Shown here: positions 1 to 8,338 of the stretch, piece after piece | Numbering within the stretch: position 1 is the first letter of the stretch | Layout: each line of letters starts with the position of its first letter | Source: Candidatus Nanopelagicales bacterium | Lineage (GTDB): Bacteria > Actinomycetota > Actinomycetes > S36-B12 | DNA length: 64,000 nucleotides | Assembly: GCA_018402235.1 (NCBI GenBank) | Contig: JAGYJJ010000005.1 | Coordinates: forward strand, 124,001-188,000 | Reading direction: 5' to 3' | Translations under genes and position numbers: made by a program | Notes under the pieces: model-generated | The model's database searches: none | The model's input: the letters and a program-made list of their open reading frames with translations, nothing else | Told to the model about the DNA's origin: nothing

Positions 1-1
1 C

Positions 2-436
2 ACGACGATCTCCGAAAGCCTCTCGGTTCCGCATCCGTATTGGCTACCAATGACCGTTGCCTGGATGACCAAACCCGACCACGACGGGACCGTGGTGCGA
101 GTCCTGCACCGATTGGTCGGCACGATCGTGGGGCTGCTGATCGCGTTCGTGGTTGTTATCGTCTTCGAACCATCCGGAAGCGGCTTCCTGCCTCTTGCGC
201 TGGTGGGTGTTGCTCTTGTTATCGCGTTCATCTGGGCGAACTACGCAATCGCGGTTACCGGCGTCACGATATGGGTTGTGTCCCTGTTCGCCATGGTCGG
301 CGATCCGGTTGTCACAACTATGGATGCCCGACTCCTAGCTACCGTTGCGGCGGCAGGCCTGGTGCTGCTGGCAACCTGGTTGACCGACGGGCGACCACGA
401 AGGGCAACAGCAGCGCACCGATCACCGAACCGATGA
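2..436 (+). CDS. FUSC-family integral membrane protein, C-terminal part
   Basis: The reading frame is open from the first bases of the window, so the gene starts upstream and only its last 144 or so residues are seen. The peptide begins with a HPYWLPMTVAW-like stretch followed by KPD, G and T residues. This is the typical join in fusaric-acid-resistance-like (FUSC/YccS) proteins, where a cytoplasmic loop enters the second transmembrane block. Three to four hydrophobic segments follow, then a short basic tail. Members of this family are inner-membrane proteins proposed to export aromatic acids or other small molecules; the substrate here cannot be told. The last 98 bases overlap the 3' end of the convergent MFS gene. 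Confidence 0.75.
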   Translation, partial: TTISESLSVPHPYWLPMTVAWMTKPDHDGTVVRVLHRLVGTIVGLLIAFVVVIVFEPSGSGFLPLALVGVALVIAFIWANYAIAVTGVTIWVVSLFAMVGDPVVTTMDARLLATVAAAGLVLLATWLTDGRPRRATAAHRSPNR

Positions 437-1574
437 CCATTGCCGTTCCCAGTTCGGTAACGACGGGTAGATCAATCACCACCAGCGAGGACGACACCAC
501 CGCGCCAACTCCCATGCCCGTCACGCCAAGCAAAGCAGCAGCTGAACCGGCAGCCGATGGGAACGGGTCCAGACACAGTGCGGTCGCATTTGCACTGACA
601 ACGCCGATGGTCATCATCGCAATCCCAATGGCAATGGATACGGCCAGGAGATGGGGTCCGGTCAGGGCTGAAAACAGCAGCGCCACGGCTGCTAAGACTT
701 GAATCACCACGAACGTCACGATCAACTGGATGACGCTGAAGGCTTTCAACAGCCGACTATTCAGTTGGGCACCCGCCGCGAATGCCAAGGACAACAGGCC
801 GAATAGAAGCGCGAATTCGAATTCACTGAGACCGAAATAGTCGAGCATGACTGCCGGCGAAGTGGAGATATAGGCGAACAAGACCACGTAGGTGGTTCCA
901 GCGAGGAGAGCCGGCGGCAGGAAGCGCCCATCTCGAAGGAGGCGTCCATAGACGGTGAGCGAGTCGCGGAATCCGTGGCCATTGCGTAATTCAAACCTCA
1001 AGGTTTCAGGCAACGCCACCGAAGCCGCAACACAGACCAACCCAAAGAGGGCCAAGAAAACGAACAACCAGCGCCAACTACCCACCTGCAGCAAGGCGGC
1101 GCCGAGTGTTGGTGCCAGCACGGGAGCCAATGCGAACACCATCACCACGATCGACAGTGCTTGGGCTAGGGCTTTGCCCCTATACAGATCGCGCACGATC
1201 GCTCGGGCAATGACAACGCCCGCCGAGCCACCGAGTGATTGCAGGAATCGCATGAGGAGCAAAGTTTCGAAGTTCGGTGCCACAGCGCAGGCCAACGAGG
1301 CCACCGTGAACAGCGCCAGACCGACGAACAGTGGCCGCTTCCGACCGAACCGATCTGACAGTGGGCCATAGAAAAGTTGTCCAAGCCCTAACCCGAGCAT
1401 GGCTGCCGTGAGCGTTAGGGGAACCGCTGAGACTTCTACACCCAGATCAATGGCCACATCAGGGAAAGCCGGCAAGTACAGATCGATAGCCATCGGCCCG
1501 AAGGTGGTTAATGCCCCGAGAATGACTAGGGATACCGCCCGACCTCTCCCGACCGTCAGATCCTCAGCACGCAC
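339..1574 (-). CDS. Bcr/CflA-type MFS multidrug exporter
   Basis: A twelve-helix major facilitator. The N-terminal part shows the Bcr/CflA signature: a first helix ending in DLYLPAFP, then QLFYGPLSDRFGRKRP (the MFS motif A loop) and RFLQSLGGSAG. Members export chloramphenicol, bicyclomycin, sulphonamides or metabolites by proton antiport. The open frame runs upstream to 1754, but the extra 60 residues are not protein-like. The GTG at 1574, preceded by a GGTGAG-like ribosome site, gives about 411 residues, the normal family length. The 3' end overlaps the convergent FUSC gene by about 100 bases, so the two messages would be partly complementary. Confidence 0.88.
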   Translation of the reverse strand: MRAEDLTVGRGRAVSLVILGALTTFGPMAIDLYLPAFPDVAIDLGVEVSAVPLTLTAAMLGLGLGQLFYGPLSDRFGRKRPLFVGLALFTVASLACAVAPNFETLLLMRFLQSLGGSAGVVIARAIVRDLYRGKALAQALSIVVMVFALAPVLAPTLGAALLQVGSWRWLFVFLALFGLVCVAASVALPETLRFELRNGHGFRDSLTVYGRLLRDGRFLPPALLAGTTYVVLFAYISTSPAVMLDYFGLSEFEFALLFGLLSLAFAAGAQLNSRLLKAFSVIQLIVTFVVIQVLAAVALLFSALTGPHLLAVSIAIGIAMMTIGVVSANATALCLDPFPSAAGSAAALLGVTGMGVGAVVSSSLVVIDLPVVTELGTAMVIGSVIGALLLPFVVARRSTRLPAAPGLPPQR

Positions 1575-1775
1575 CGCCTCACCGTAAGGCAAGGGCCGCG
1601 CGCCCTCTCGATCTGATTGTTTGCACGGCAGATGGACAGCAGTAAAAATCCGCGTGACTTCCAGGTATTCATGCAACCTCAAGCAGGCCGATTCCTTTGC
1701 CAACTCGCGGCTCAACGGACAAGGCGCTAGCGTCGAGCAGAGATATGAACTCACACGGCAAAGTCGGGAGACACC

Positions 1776-2003
1776 ATGATCATTCAGCAGTTACGAAACA
1801 TCGGTATCAACTCCACAGTGCTCCAGGTTCTAGGATTCGCCAGTATCGGCGGCTCGATCGCGACTTGGAACCTGCGCCGCCTGTCCGGTGATGCCGCCCA
1901 CGCAGAGCGTTTCGGCATCTTCATCGGCCTGTGGGCTCCAACCTTCTTCATCATGGCTAACGAGGCCGCTACTCAGGAAAAGGCCGAGCAGATCGGCTCG
2001 TAG
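1776..2003 (+). CDS. Small membrane protein of unknown function (75 aa)
   Basis: I do not recognise the family. An ATG is preceded by GGGAG at a suitable distance. The protein has two hydrophobic stretches, one around residues 15-32 and one around 46-60, separated by a short basic segment (WNLRRLSG), so it should be a two-span membrane protein with a hydrophilic, acidic C-terminus. It lies alone between the divergent exporter gene and the convergent NADH dehydrogenase, so the neighbours give no clue to function. Codon use resembles that of its neighbours. Confidence 0.65.
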   Translation: MIIQQLRNIGINSTVLQVLGFASIGGSIATWNLRRLSGDAAHAERFGIFIGLWAPTFFIMANEAATQEKAEQIGS

Positions 2004-2077
2004 TCACGCTTCATCACCACGCACCACCATGCCACGGACTTGGCTGATACCTACCGGCTTCACTTCGCAGTGGAGCC

Positions 2078-3296
2078 TCACTCGATGATCGTCCTTCGAG
2101 GTCCAGAGCCCCAGGCAAGGTAGTTCCAAAACCAGTCCGCGATAACCGATACCCGATTGCGCCCGCCCGCTAGGTAGACGACATGCAACGTCAACCAGGC
2201 TAGCCAGGCGAGCGTTCCGTGCATGCGCAATCCACCCGGAAGTTCCACGACCGCCAAACGTCGCCCCACCGTGGCCATCTGCCCCTTGTCCTTATACCGA
2301 AAGGGCTCGACCCCCGAATCGGAAAGAATTGACTTGGCTACGTACCTGCCCTGTTGCAAGGCAACCGACGCGACCATGGGCAGCGCTTGCTCGCCTGTGG
2401 TCTGGGCGTGAGCCATGTCACCGATGACCCACACGTTGTCCGTCAGGCGCAGGCAATCGTCCACCTCGAGCCGGTTTGAGTCGATCAGCTTCGCCTAACA
2501 CCCTCCAACGCTCTTCCACGGCAACTCCTGCTGCCCAAATCGTTGTGCCAGCAGACAAAATTCGACCGTTCTTCAGGTGGATGTCCGTGGGATACATACG
2601 GTCGACAACTGAGTCGAGCACTACCTCAACTCCCAGCTTGGTCAGAGCACGACGGGCTCGCTCGCTGGACTTCGGGGAAAAAGAAGGCAAAAGGCGGGGC
2701 CCGGCTTCGACCAACGTGACGTTGGCGTATTCAGCGATCTGCGGGAACTCGTGTGCCATTTGCTTTTGCAGTTCCGCGATCGCGCCCGCAACTTCCACCC
2801 CCGTCGGTCCTCCGCCAATGACGGCGACCTGGAGGTCTTCCCTGGCTTGCTCGCCTTCTTGGACTCGCTCGTAGGTCCCCAAGAGCCGATGCTTAATTGC
2901 TCGGGCCTGAGAGATGTCCTTCATCTGCAGCGCGTGCGCGTCGACACCAGAGATATTGAAAGAGTTTCCAATGCTTCCCATTGCCAGCACGAGGTCGTCC
3001 CACTCCACGTCTAGCCCCGACGCCAGCCTGACCGAATTCGCAGACGGATCGATGCGCACCACTTCCCCACGCACGAAGTGAATTCCAGGAATCGCCGCGC
3101 GGACCGGATAGGCGATGTCATCTTCGGGTAAACCGCCTGTGGCTACCTGATACAGCAAGGGAGCAAAAAGTTGATAGGGGTGCTTATCGATCAGTGTTAC
3201 CGCTACCTGAGGATCCCTACTCAACGATCGGGCACATGCGAGACCAGCGAAGCCGGCCCCAACGACGACAACGCGTCTTGCAGAGTCATCGGCCAT
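2078..3296 (-). pseudogene. ndh: Type II NADH dehydrogenase (ndh), frameshifted
   Basis: A single-subunit FAD enzyme that passes electrons from NADH to menaquinone without pumping protons. The N-terminal part (start ATG at 3296) has the FAD-binding GAGFAG motif, HPYQLFAPLLYQVATGGL, and the second dinucleotide-binding motif GGGPTGVEVAG near residue 165. It leaves frame at about 2478-2494, after the conserved TTIWAAGV. The rest, including NVWVIGDMAHAQ and the C-terminal WFWNYLAWG, continues in another minus frame down to 2078. A stop at 2495-2497 in the second frame fixes the upstream limit of the shift. All family landmarks are kept, so a one-base error in the assembly or a very recent mutation is likely. 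The symbol is by family. Confidence 0.85.
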
Positions 3297-3380
3297 TGCA
3301 GCAACACTACGGGCACAGGTGCGAGGTGTCGTAGCGCGGCTGGGCAATGCTCAACCATGGAATCCTGTCGGCCATCAAGA

Positions 3381-4712
3381 TCACGTCTTCGTGGCGATCC
3401 TTTCCACCGAAGTGCCGGTCACAACGTATGCCGCATCGTCGGTGGCGGTGAAGGCCTCAACGCGACTTGCTCGGCCCGCCTCACGCCAATTTTCACCATC
3501 GGAACTCTGGTGAACGCTGCCGTCCCCGTCCAGTCGCCACAATGACCTACCACTCGGTGAGGAAGACACGAGGATCCCAGGCACTCCCATCTCGTCGAGA
3601 ACTCCCTGACCGGGATTCCAGGTGAGAAGTCCACGATCGGGAGTGCCGAGCCAGACCCGATCACCGAACCAGGCCACCGATGTTGGCGTTACGAGGGGGC
3701 CTACCTGCCAGCTCACGCCACCATCGGTCGACCACTGCAGCGGTCCACGGGTATCCCAACCGACGATTTCATTGCCTCGAATGGCCAGTCCATGAAAGTC
3801 AATCTGTCCTACGAGACTTATGGACTGCCAGGACTTACCTCCGTCGTCACTTGTCAGGAGACCAAGGGGGTTAGGAAGCGTCGACCCAGGACCAGGATGG
3901 CCACTGGCTACCAAGGTTGCCGTGGCATCACCCGCGAATCCCATGAAGTCATCTTGCGAAGATCCCACTAGTTCGGATGCACCCGAAATTGGGTCAACAC
4001 GGTGAACGCCATAGTGGGTTCCAAGAAGCAGCCGATCACCTTCGACGACCACCCCGTGAACGTGTCCCAACGCCGGCCTGATCTCCACCAGGGCAGCGGT
4101 GCTCTCCCCTGCGAGAAACGCTCGTAATTGCACAATTTCCTTCTCCTGCGTCACGATGATCTCGCGGGCAAGCGCGGCCACAGCTGGATCCTTGCCACCG
4201 GCCAAAACATCCTCGGCCATCACCACCGCACCCTCGTGGTGCTCGATCATGTACTGAGCGAACAGCGCGTCGAAGGTTGGCCCTTGCGCTGAAGCCAAGG
4301 CATCGAGTTGGGCGTCGGAGAGCATTCCCTGCATACCGTGCGATCCGTGCGACATCATCGCTTCATCGTCCGACAGTTTCGGAACGCCCCACTGTTCCAG
4401 CCACGATTCCATTAACTCGATTTCTGGATCTTGGGCAGCCTTGATCTCAGCTGCTAGCGCAAGCAGTTGAGGGTCCTCGGCCCGATCAACGGCGAGTTCG
4501 GCCATAACAACAGCCTGCTCGTGATGCGGAGTCATCATTTGCGCAAACATCACATCGTTGGCATTCCCTTCGCCCGATGCATCACTGAATTCCATGCTTT
4601 CGCTCATGGAATCCATGTTGTGGGAATCCTGCGAGCACCCAGCTAGGAAAACAACAGCAACCACAATCGGTGCGAAAGCACTTGCCTTCTTCATCTTTGT
4701 TGGAAATCTCAT
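3381..4712 (-). CDS. DUF305 lipoprotein with C-terminal beta-propeller-like domain
   Basis: The start at 4712 has AGGAG five bases upstream. The N-terminus is a lipoprotein signal with lipobox LAGC (Cys near residue 26), followed by a low-complexity acidic spacer. Residues of about 50-200 form a DUF305 (ferritin-like four-helix) domain with two HHE motifs, TPHHEQAVVMAE and IEHHEGAVVMAE, a family often found with copper or other metal handling. From about residue 210 the chain turns into repeated blades with SDDGGKSW, STDGGVSW and SSDGENW motifs, as in sialidase-like or WD-type propellers. The protein should be anchored outside the membrane. Fusion of the two domains in one chain is notable. 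The next minus-strand gene upstream encodes a small membrane protein. Confidence 0.85.
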   Translation of the reverse strand: MRFPTKMKKASAFAPIVVAVVFLAGCSQDSHNMDSMSESMEFSDASGEGNANDVMFAQMMTPHHEQAVVMAELAVDRAEDPQLLALAAEIKAAQDPEIELMESWLEQWGVPKLSDDEAMMSHGSHGMQGMLSDAQLDALASAQGPTFDALFAQYMIEHHEGAVVMAEDVLAGGKDPAVAALAREIIVTQEKEIVQLRAFLAGESTAALVEIRPALGHVHGVVVEGDRLLLGTHYGVHRVDPISGASELVGSSQDDFMGFAGDATATLVASGHPGPGSTLPNPLGLLTSDDGGKSWQSISLVGQIDFHGLAIRGNEIVGWDTRGPLQWSTDGGVSWQVGPLVTPTSVAWFGDRVWLGTPDRGLLTWNPGQGVLDEMGVPGILVSSSPSGRSLWRLDGDGSVHQSSDGENWREAGRASRVEAFTATDDAAYVVTGTSVERIATKT

Positions 4713-4780
4713 GTCTACTCCTGTTGTAAGTCGAAAAATGGTTACGGACCGATCAGCGATGGGATCGGTTGACGTGACCT

Positions 4781-5170
4781 CTAGGTGCGACTTATGGAAA
4801 GAGCATGCAGATCAGGTGGATCTGGGTCCCGAGGACGAGATTCGGGAAACTCCCGACGAAGTTTGGTTCGCGACCTGCGGGTGAACAACACCCCGGTAGC
4901 AGGTCGGATCACTCCCAACACGACAAGCAGCGCCAGGCAGATAGCCCACGCCATCGAATCATCGAAAATCGAATTCCCTACGGCGCCCTCACCGGGAACT
5001 TCAGGCGCAGTTGAGTCGTGCACGTGGTGGATGGAGGCGTGTTGAGACGGAGGAGCGCTACAGCCAAGGGCTGTCAGGTGATGCATGCCCACTAGCCCCG
5101 CGACAACCACCAGAACGGTCGCAAGCCGCTGGCACAACGGGCGCAGCCGACCGCACGTCCTCACTCTCAC
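4781..5170 (-). CDS. Small membrane protein, DUF6153-like
   Basis: 129 residues with one hydrophobic segment near residues 17-35 containing GMHHLTALG, then a His-rich extracellular-looking stretch (HASIHHVHD), a second hydrophobic segment near 75-92, and a basic, Pro-rich tail. The arrangement recalls DUF6153 proteins of actinobacteria, small two-span proteins found beside DUF305 genes. The start codon (GTG at 5170) is uncertain, since another GTG lies two codons on. It sits just upstream of the DUF305 lipoprotein on the same strand, and the His-rich loop would suit a metal-related role, which is inference only. Confidence 0.6.
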   Translation of the reverse strand: MRVRTCGRLRPLCQRLATVLVVVAGLVGMHHLTALGCSAPPSQHASIHHVHDSTAPEVPGEGAVGNSIFDDSMAWAICLALLVVLGVIRPATGVLFTRRSRTKLRREFPESRPRDPDPPDLHALSISRT

Positions 5171-5248
5171 ATCATCACACGAACCAGGAAACCTAGCCGT
5201 CCGAAACCTGGGGTGACGGCCCTCCTCGACAGGTGGCCCTAACAGGTT

Positions 5249-5416
5249 CTAGCCAGACTTTCGACGAAATTCGCGCTTGCCGCCTTCACGGTCCGCGTGA
5301 TCGTGCACCTTGTCTTCCTTGGCCGTAGACCCATGGGGCGCATTCGATTTCGACTTACTCTTCTTTGCTTCCAGCGCCTGGCGCATGCGTTCTTTGATGT
5401 CCTCGTTATCCGCCAT
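5249..5416 (-). CDS. DUF5302 family small protein (55 aa)
   Basis: This short frame was read directly from the sequence. It encodes MADNEDIKERMRQALEAKK, a Ser/Lys-rich linker, a His/Asp-rich part, and the ending GGKREFRRKSG. An N-terminal helix with MRQALE and a terminal FRRKSG are what I know of the actinobacterial DUF5302 family. The function is unknown; the protein is very basic, cytoplasmic and probably disordered in the middle. The start is ATG at 5416 and the stop is TAG at 5249. Confidence 0.85.
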   Translation of the reverse strand: MADNEDIKERMRQALEAKKSKSKSNAPHGSTAKEDKVHDHADREGGKREFRRKSG

Positions 5417-5598
5417 GCGATCAGTGTGTCACGTCGCTGGCTACCGGCCGGTCACGAAGTCGTCAATGCCGGGGCTCTCGTTCTCGAGCGTTGCCGCGAG
5501 TTGACCCGCTGGGCGGCGTTCGAAGAGACTAGGGTTGACACGTCGACACAACACCGGTCCATCACAGATTTGGTCCAGCCCCGATCATCGCGATCCAC

Positions 5599-5910
5599 GT
5601 GCTGGCTTTCATCGGTGTGCTGTTCTGGCTGTCCACGATCATTCAAAACATTGCCGTCGGGTTCCCCAACGGCTGGGCCGTGGTGCCGGTCGGCATCGTG
5701 CTCGGCGGTGCCCACGTTGCTATTTCGTGGTTGACCACCCGACACAACCGTCGGGCCGTTGCAGCAATGTGGTTCGTTTTTGTTTCCGATTCACTTTTAG
5801 CGATCTTCGTTGATTTCCTCGCCGTTGTTCTGGTGATCTTCACCATTGTTCTCTTGCTCCTCGCCCGGACCTCGAGCGCCAGGAAATGGTTCAGTTCTCC
5901 ACACTCATGA
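5599..5910 (+). CDS. Small polytopic membrane protein, family not recognised
   Basis: 103 residues beginning at a GTG. It has three hydrophobic stretches (about residues 2-20, 25-45 and 55-90), a TTRHNRR cytoplasmic loop and a short polar tail. No clear ribosome site precedes the GTG, and the frame has a stop at 5530-5538 upstream, so no better start is seen. The 182 bases before it hold a TTGACA (5535-5540) but no convincing -10. The charge pattern is consistent with a genuine membrane protein, but function cannot be inferred. Confidence 0.55.
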   Translation: MLAFIGVLFWLSTIIQNIAVGFPNGWAVVPVGIVLGGAHVAISWLTTRHNRRAVAAMWFVFVSDSLLAIFVDFLAVVLVIFTIVLLLLARTSSARKWFSSPHS

Positions 5911-5955
5911 TTCGCCCCCTGCGAATCGCACTATCTGGCTCGCGCACCCTCACCT

Positions 5956-6774
5956 TCAGCCACCCCGGAGTGCCCCAACCAGGCCCAGCACGAGAAACCC
6001 CGCAGCCAGCATTGATAACCGAAACGGCCAGGCCGTGGTCGGTGTCCGTCCCGCCTGCATCGCTGCGGCAAGCGAGACGCCAACAGCGGCGATAGCCGCA
6101 GGAACCGTCACCCACATGGCCGAGACGCCACCTTGCCAGATCAAGATCGCTGACGAAAGCGTCGTAATGGCGACTAGCGCGGCGGCGGTCACGGCCCTGG
6201 GAAGTCGTTGCGGAAGTCCTCGGATGCCTTCGGCGCGATCGCTGTCACCGTCGGGCAACACATTGGCGAAGTGCGCTGATACGCCCAAACTCGCACCGAC
6301 GACTATCACCCACCACGCGGGCCAACTCGGGGGCTGCGTTCCCAGACTCACCAACGCGGGCAGGGCGGCGAAGCCAGTTGCGTACGGAAGGGCGGAGAAG
6401 ACCGTGGCCTTGAGTCCGGCGTTGTAGGCGAAGCCCGAGAAAAGGAAAACCATCTGCAATACGCCTACCCAAGGGTTGACGAGCACCGACAGCACAAGAG
6501 ACAGCGCCGAGGAGCCGATCACAACTGCCCACGCTGTTGATAGGGATATCGCTCCGGTTACCAGTGGCTTATCGGTTCGTCCGGCTCGCCGGTCACGCGC
6601 AACGTCAATGACGTCGTTACTTAGTCCAATGGCTATCTGATTGAAGAAAACCGCAACAACGATGACCACGGTGTGAACGATCGGCACGCCGAAGGCAATT
6701 GCTAACAACAGCGACACTGTCGTGACCGCGAATGTGGGAACCGGGTGGCTCGCACGAATGATGATGCCCAGCAT
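5956..6774 (-). CDS. UbiA-family prenyltransferase
   Basis: An integral membrane enzyme with about eight helices, 272 residues, the usual length. The first prenyl-diphosphate-binding motif is clear: N53-D54-x-x-D57-x-x-x-D61 (NDVIDVARD), followed by RRAGRTDKPL. The second Asp-rich motif is DGDSD near residue 175. UbiA enzymes transfer an isoprenyl chain to an aromatic or polar acceptor. It is the last gene of a four-gene operon, two bases after the flavoprotein hydroxylase stop, and behind a type III polyketide synthase. A phenolic polyketide is therefore a reasonable acceptor, although UbiA members also make heme O, menaquinone and chlorophyll, so the acceptor is inferred. Confidence 0.88.
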   Translation of the reverse strand: MLGIIIRASHPVPTFAVTTVSLLLAIAFGVPIVHTVVIVVAVFFNQIAIGLSNDVIDVARDRRAGRTDKPLVTGAISLSTAWAVVIGSSALSLVLSVLVNPWVGVLQMVFLFSGFAYNAGLKATVFSALPYATGFAALPALVSLGTQPPSWPAWWVIVVGASLGVSAHFANVLPDGDSDRAEGIRGLPQRLPRAVTAAALVAITTLSSAILIWQGGVSAMWVTVPAAIAAVGVSLAAAMQAGRTPTTAWPFRLSMLAAGFLVLGLVGALRGG

Positions 6775-6776
6775 GA

Positions 6777-7817
6777 CTACCGGGCTAAGCGGTTAATGAT
6801 GGCGCCGAACAACCGCGGAGTCCTGCTCGACACCGGGACGATCGCGTGACGTAGCGGCGAGGATGCGACCACCACTAAGCCTCTCGTCAGTACTCGAAAC
6901 TCCCGCGTGACTTTTCGCCATCTCTTGGGGTAGGAGGCGGGATTACCAGCATGCAGCGCGGTAATCGCTTCGTGTGCTTGGGCGAATCCCACCCGCAGGC
7001 CTTCGCCGGTGATCGCGTCGACGTAACCGGCGGCATCGCCCACAAGCAGCACGCGCCCCACCTGCGCCCGGCGAGCTCGATAGGGGAAGGGACCGGCGCC
7101 GCGCAGGGTGGAGGCGGGAAGAGCGCCATGCAATTCGGCGCTCACCTGCGGCACGCGGGCGATCGTCTCGGCCAAGTTGATCCCCTTCGGACCGAGCACC
7201 GCCACACCGACTGTCTCGTCATCGACCGGTGTGATGTAGAGCTCAGCGTCGCCGGCGTAGTAAACCTCGATCATTGAGTTCCAAGGCGCACGCTGGAAAT
7301 GCTGACGCAGGCCGTAACGACGTGCTCGCCTCGACGGCCGGGAAACAAGACCTAGTTGCCGTGCGATCGTGGAATGCAGTCCGTCGCAGCCAAGGACGTA
7401 GTCCGCCTGTACGTCCTCGGATGCCGCGCAGTGCAATCGCACGCCCGATGAATCCTGCGTAAGGCCTGTTACCCGCGCCTGGATTCGTTCGACGCCGCGT
7501 TGATCGGCTTGCGCGCGCATCTGTTCGACCAACGCTGTTCGTCTCACACCCCGACCGGGAGTGCCCGGAAATAGGTGATCGACATGTGTTGTGCCCTGTC
7601 GATATGAAACACCGAGTAGATCGCGGCCGGGAGGGTCCAGACCCAACGTCTCCAACAGGGGCATCACTCCCGGCATGAGGCCTTCGCCGCAGGCTTTGTC
7701 GCCGTCGGTGTCCTTGGCCTCGATGATGATCGGAGTCATTCCCGCGCGCGAGGCAAATAGTGCTGCGGCCAGGCCCACCGGTCCGCCACCGACAATCGCC
7801 ACCCGGGTGCTGGTCAC
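6777..7817 (-). CDS. FAD-dependent hydroxylase/oxidoreductase (UbiH or geranylgeranyl-reductase-like)
   Basis: The N-terminus carries the Rossmann motif VAIVGGGPVGLAAA, then KACGEGLMPG, a sequence usual in flavoproteins of the geranylgeranyl-reductase/SrsC kind. A second FAD motif, GDAAGYVDAITGEGL, comes near residue 265. The start is the GTG at 7817, which overlaps the upstream gene's stop as GTGA. A longer frame to 8126 is only antisense to that gene. In alkylresorcinol pathways a flavoprotein of this class (SrsC) oxidises the methylated phenol to a quinone. The position between the methyltransferase and the prenyltransferase supports a tailoring role here, by inference. Confidence 0.87.
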   Translation of the reverse strand: MTSTRVAIVGGGPVGLAAALFASRAGMTPIIIEAKDTDGDKACGEGLMPGVMPLLETLGLDPPGRDLLGVSYRQGTTHVDHLFPGTPGRGVRRTALVEQMRAQADQRGVERIQARVTGLTQDSSGVRLHCAASEDVQADYVLGCDGLHSTIARQLGLVSRPSRRARRYGLRQHFQRAPWNSMIEVYYAGDAELYITPVDDETVGVAVLGPKGINLAETIARVPQVSAELHGALPASTLRGAGPFPYRARRAQVGRVLLVGDAAGYVDAITGEGLRVGFAQAHEAITALHAGNPASYPKRWRKVTREFRVLTRGLVVVASSPLRHAIVPVSSRTPRLFGAIINRLAR

Positions 7818-8338
7818 GCCAGCTCCTCGAGTGCTTGGTTCTCTGTGGGAATGCGAAAGCCCAGGAGCAAGATCGCGTTGAGAACGGTGAACACGATGGC
7901 GGTAATCCACGCGGTGTGAATGAGCGGAAGGGCGATGCCCTCGATCACCACGATCCAGTAGTTCGGGTGGCGCAGCCAGCGGAACCGGTACAGACCCCGC
8001 CGAACCCGCGGGGCGCCTGGCACCACGACAACGCGCGTATTCCACTGCCAGCCCAAGGTGGAGATGATCCGGTACCGCGCCACCTGACAGGCAAGCGTGA
8101 TGATCAGCATCGGGATGCCCAGCCAAATAATGAACGGTCTATCGAAGATCCACACTTCTGCGACGGCGCCAACCAACAGACCGGTATGCAAAGCGACCAT
8201 CCACGGGAAGTGGCCTCGGCCGTATTCCTTACCGCCTTGGGCCATCGCTATTGCCGCGTTCCTCCTCGAGATCCGCAGTTCATAGAGCCGCTCTAGTCCC
8301 GTGGCAAGAACGAAGAGTGTGTAGGCAATCAACGCCAC
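7814..8338 (-). CDS. Isoprenylcysteine carboxyl methyltransferase-like membrane methyltransferase
   Basis: 174 residues with about five membrane segments and the ICMT-family C-terminal motif RHPNY at residues 123-127, followed by a further hydrophobic helix and the pair E-N near the end. The family uses S-adenosylmethionine at the membrane. Bacterial members beside type III polyketide synthases (SrsB type) O-methylate the polyketide phenol, not prenylcysteine. It overlaps the polyketide synthase by ten bases and the hydroxylase by four, so the three are probably co-translated. Confidence 0.87.
   Translation of the reverse strand: MALIAYTLFVLATGLERLYELRISRRNAAIAMAQGGKEYGRGHFPWMVALHTGLLVGAVAEVWIFDRPFIIWLGIPMLIITLACQVARYRIISTLGWQWNTRVVVVPGAPRVRRGLYRFRWLRHPNYWIVVIEGIALPLIHTAWITAIVFTVLNAILLLGFRIPTENQALEELA

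Noticed and set aside
5535-5563. Promoter with TTGACA at 5535 for the small membrane protein
   Set aside because: There is a good -35 but no acceptable -10 at 16-18 bases, so it was not listed as a feature.
7818-8126. N-terminal extension of the flavoprotein frame (449 aa)
   Set aside because: The added 103 residues read as antisense to the ICMT gene, with no protein-like features. The GTG at 7817 directly before the FAD motif is the better start.
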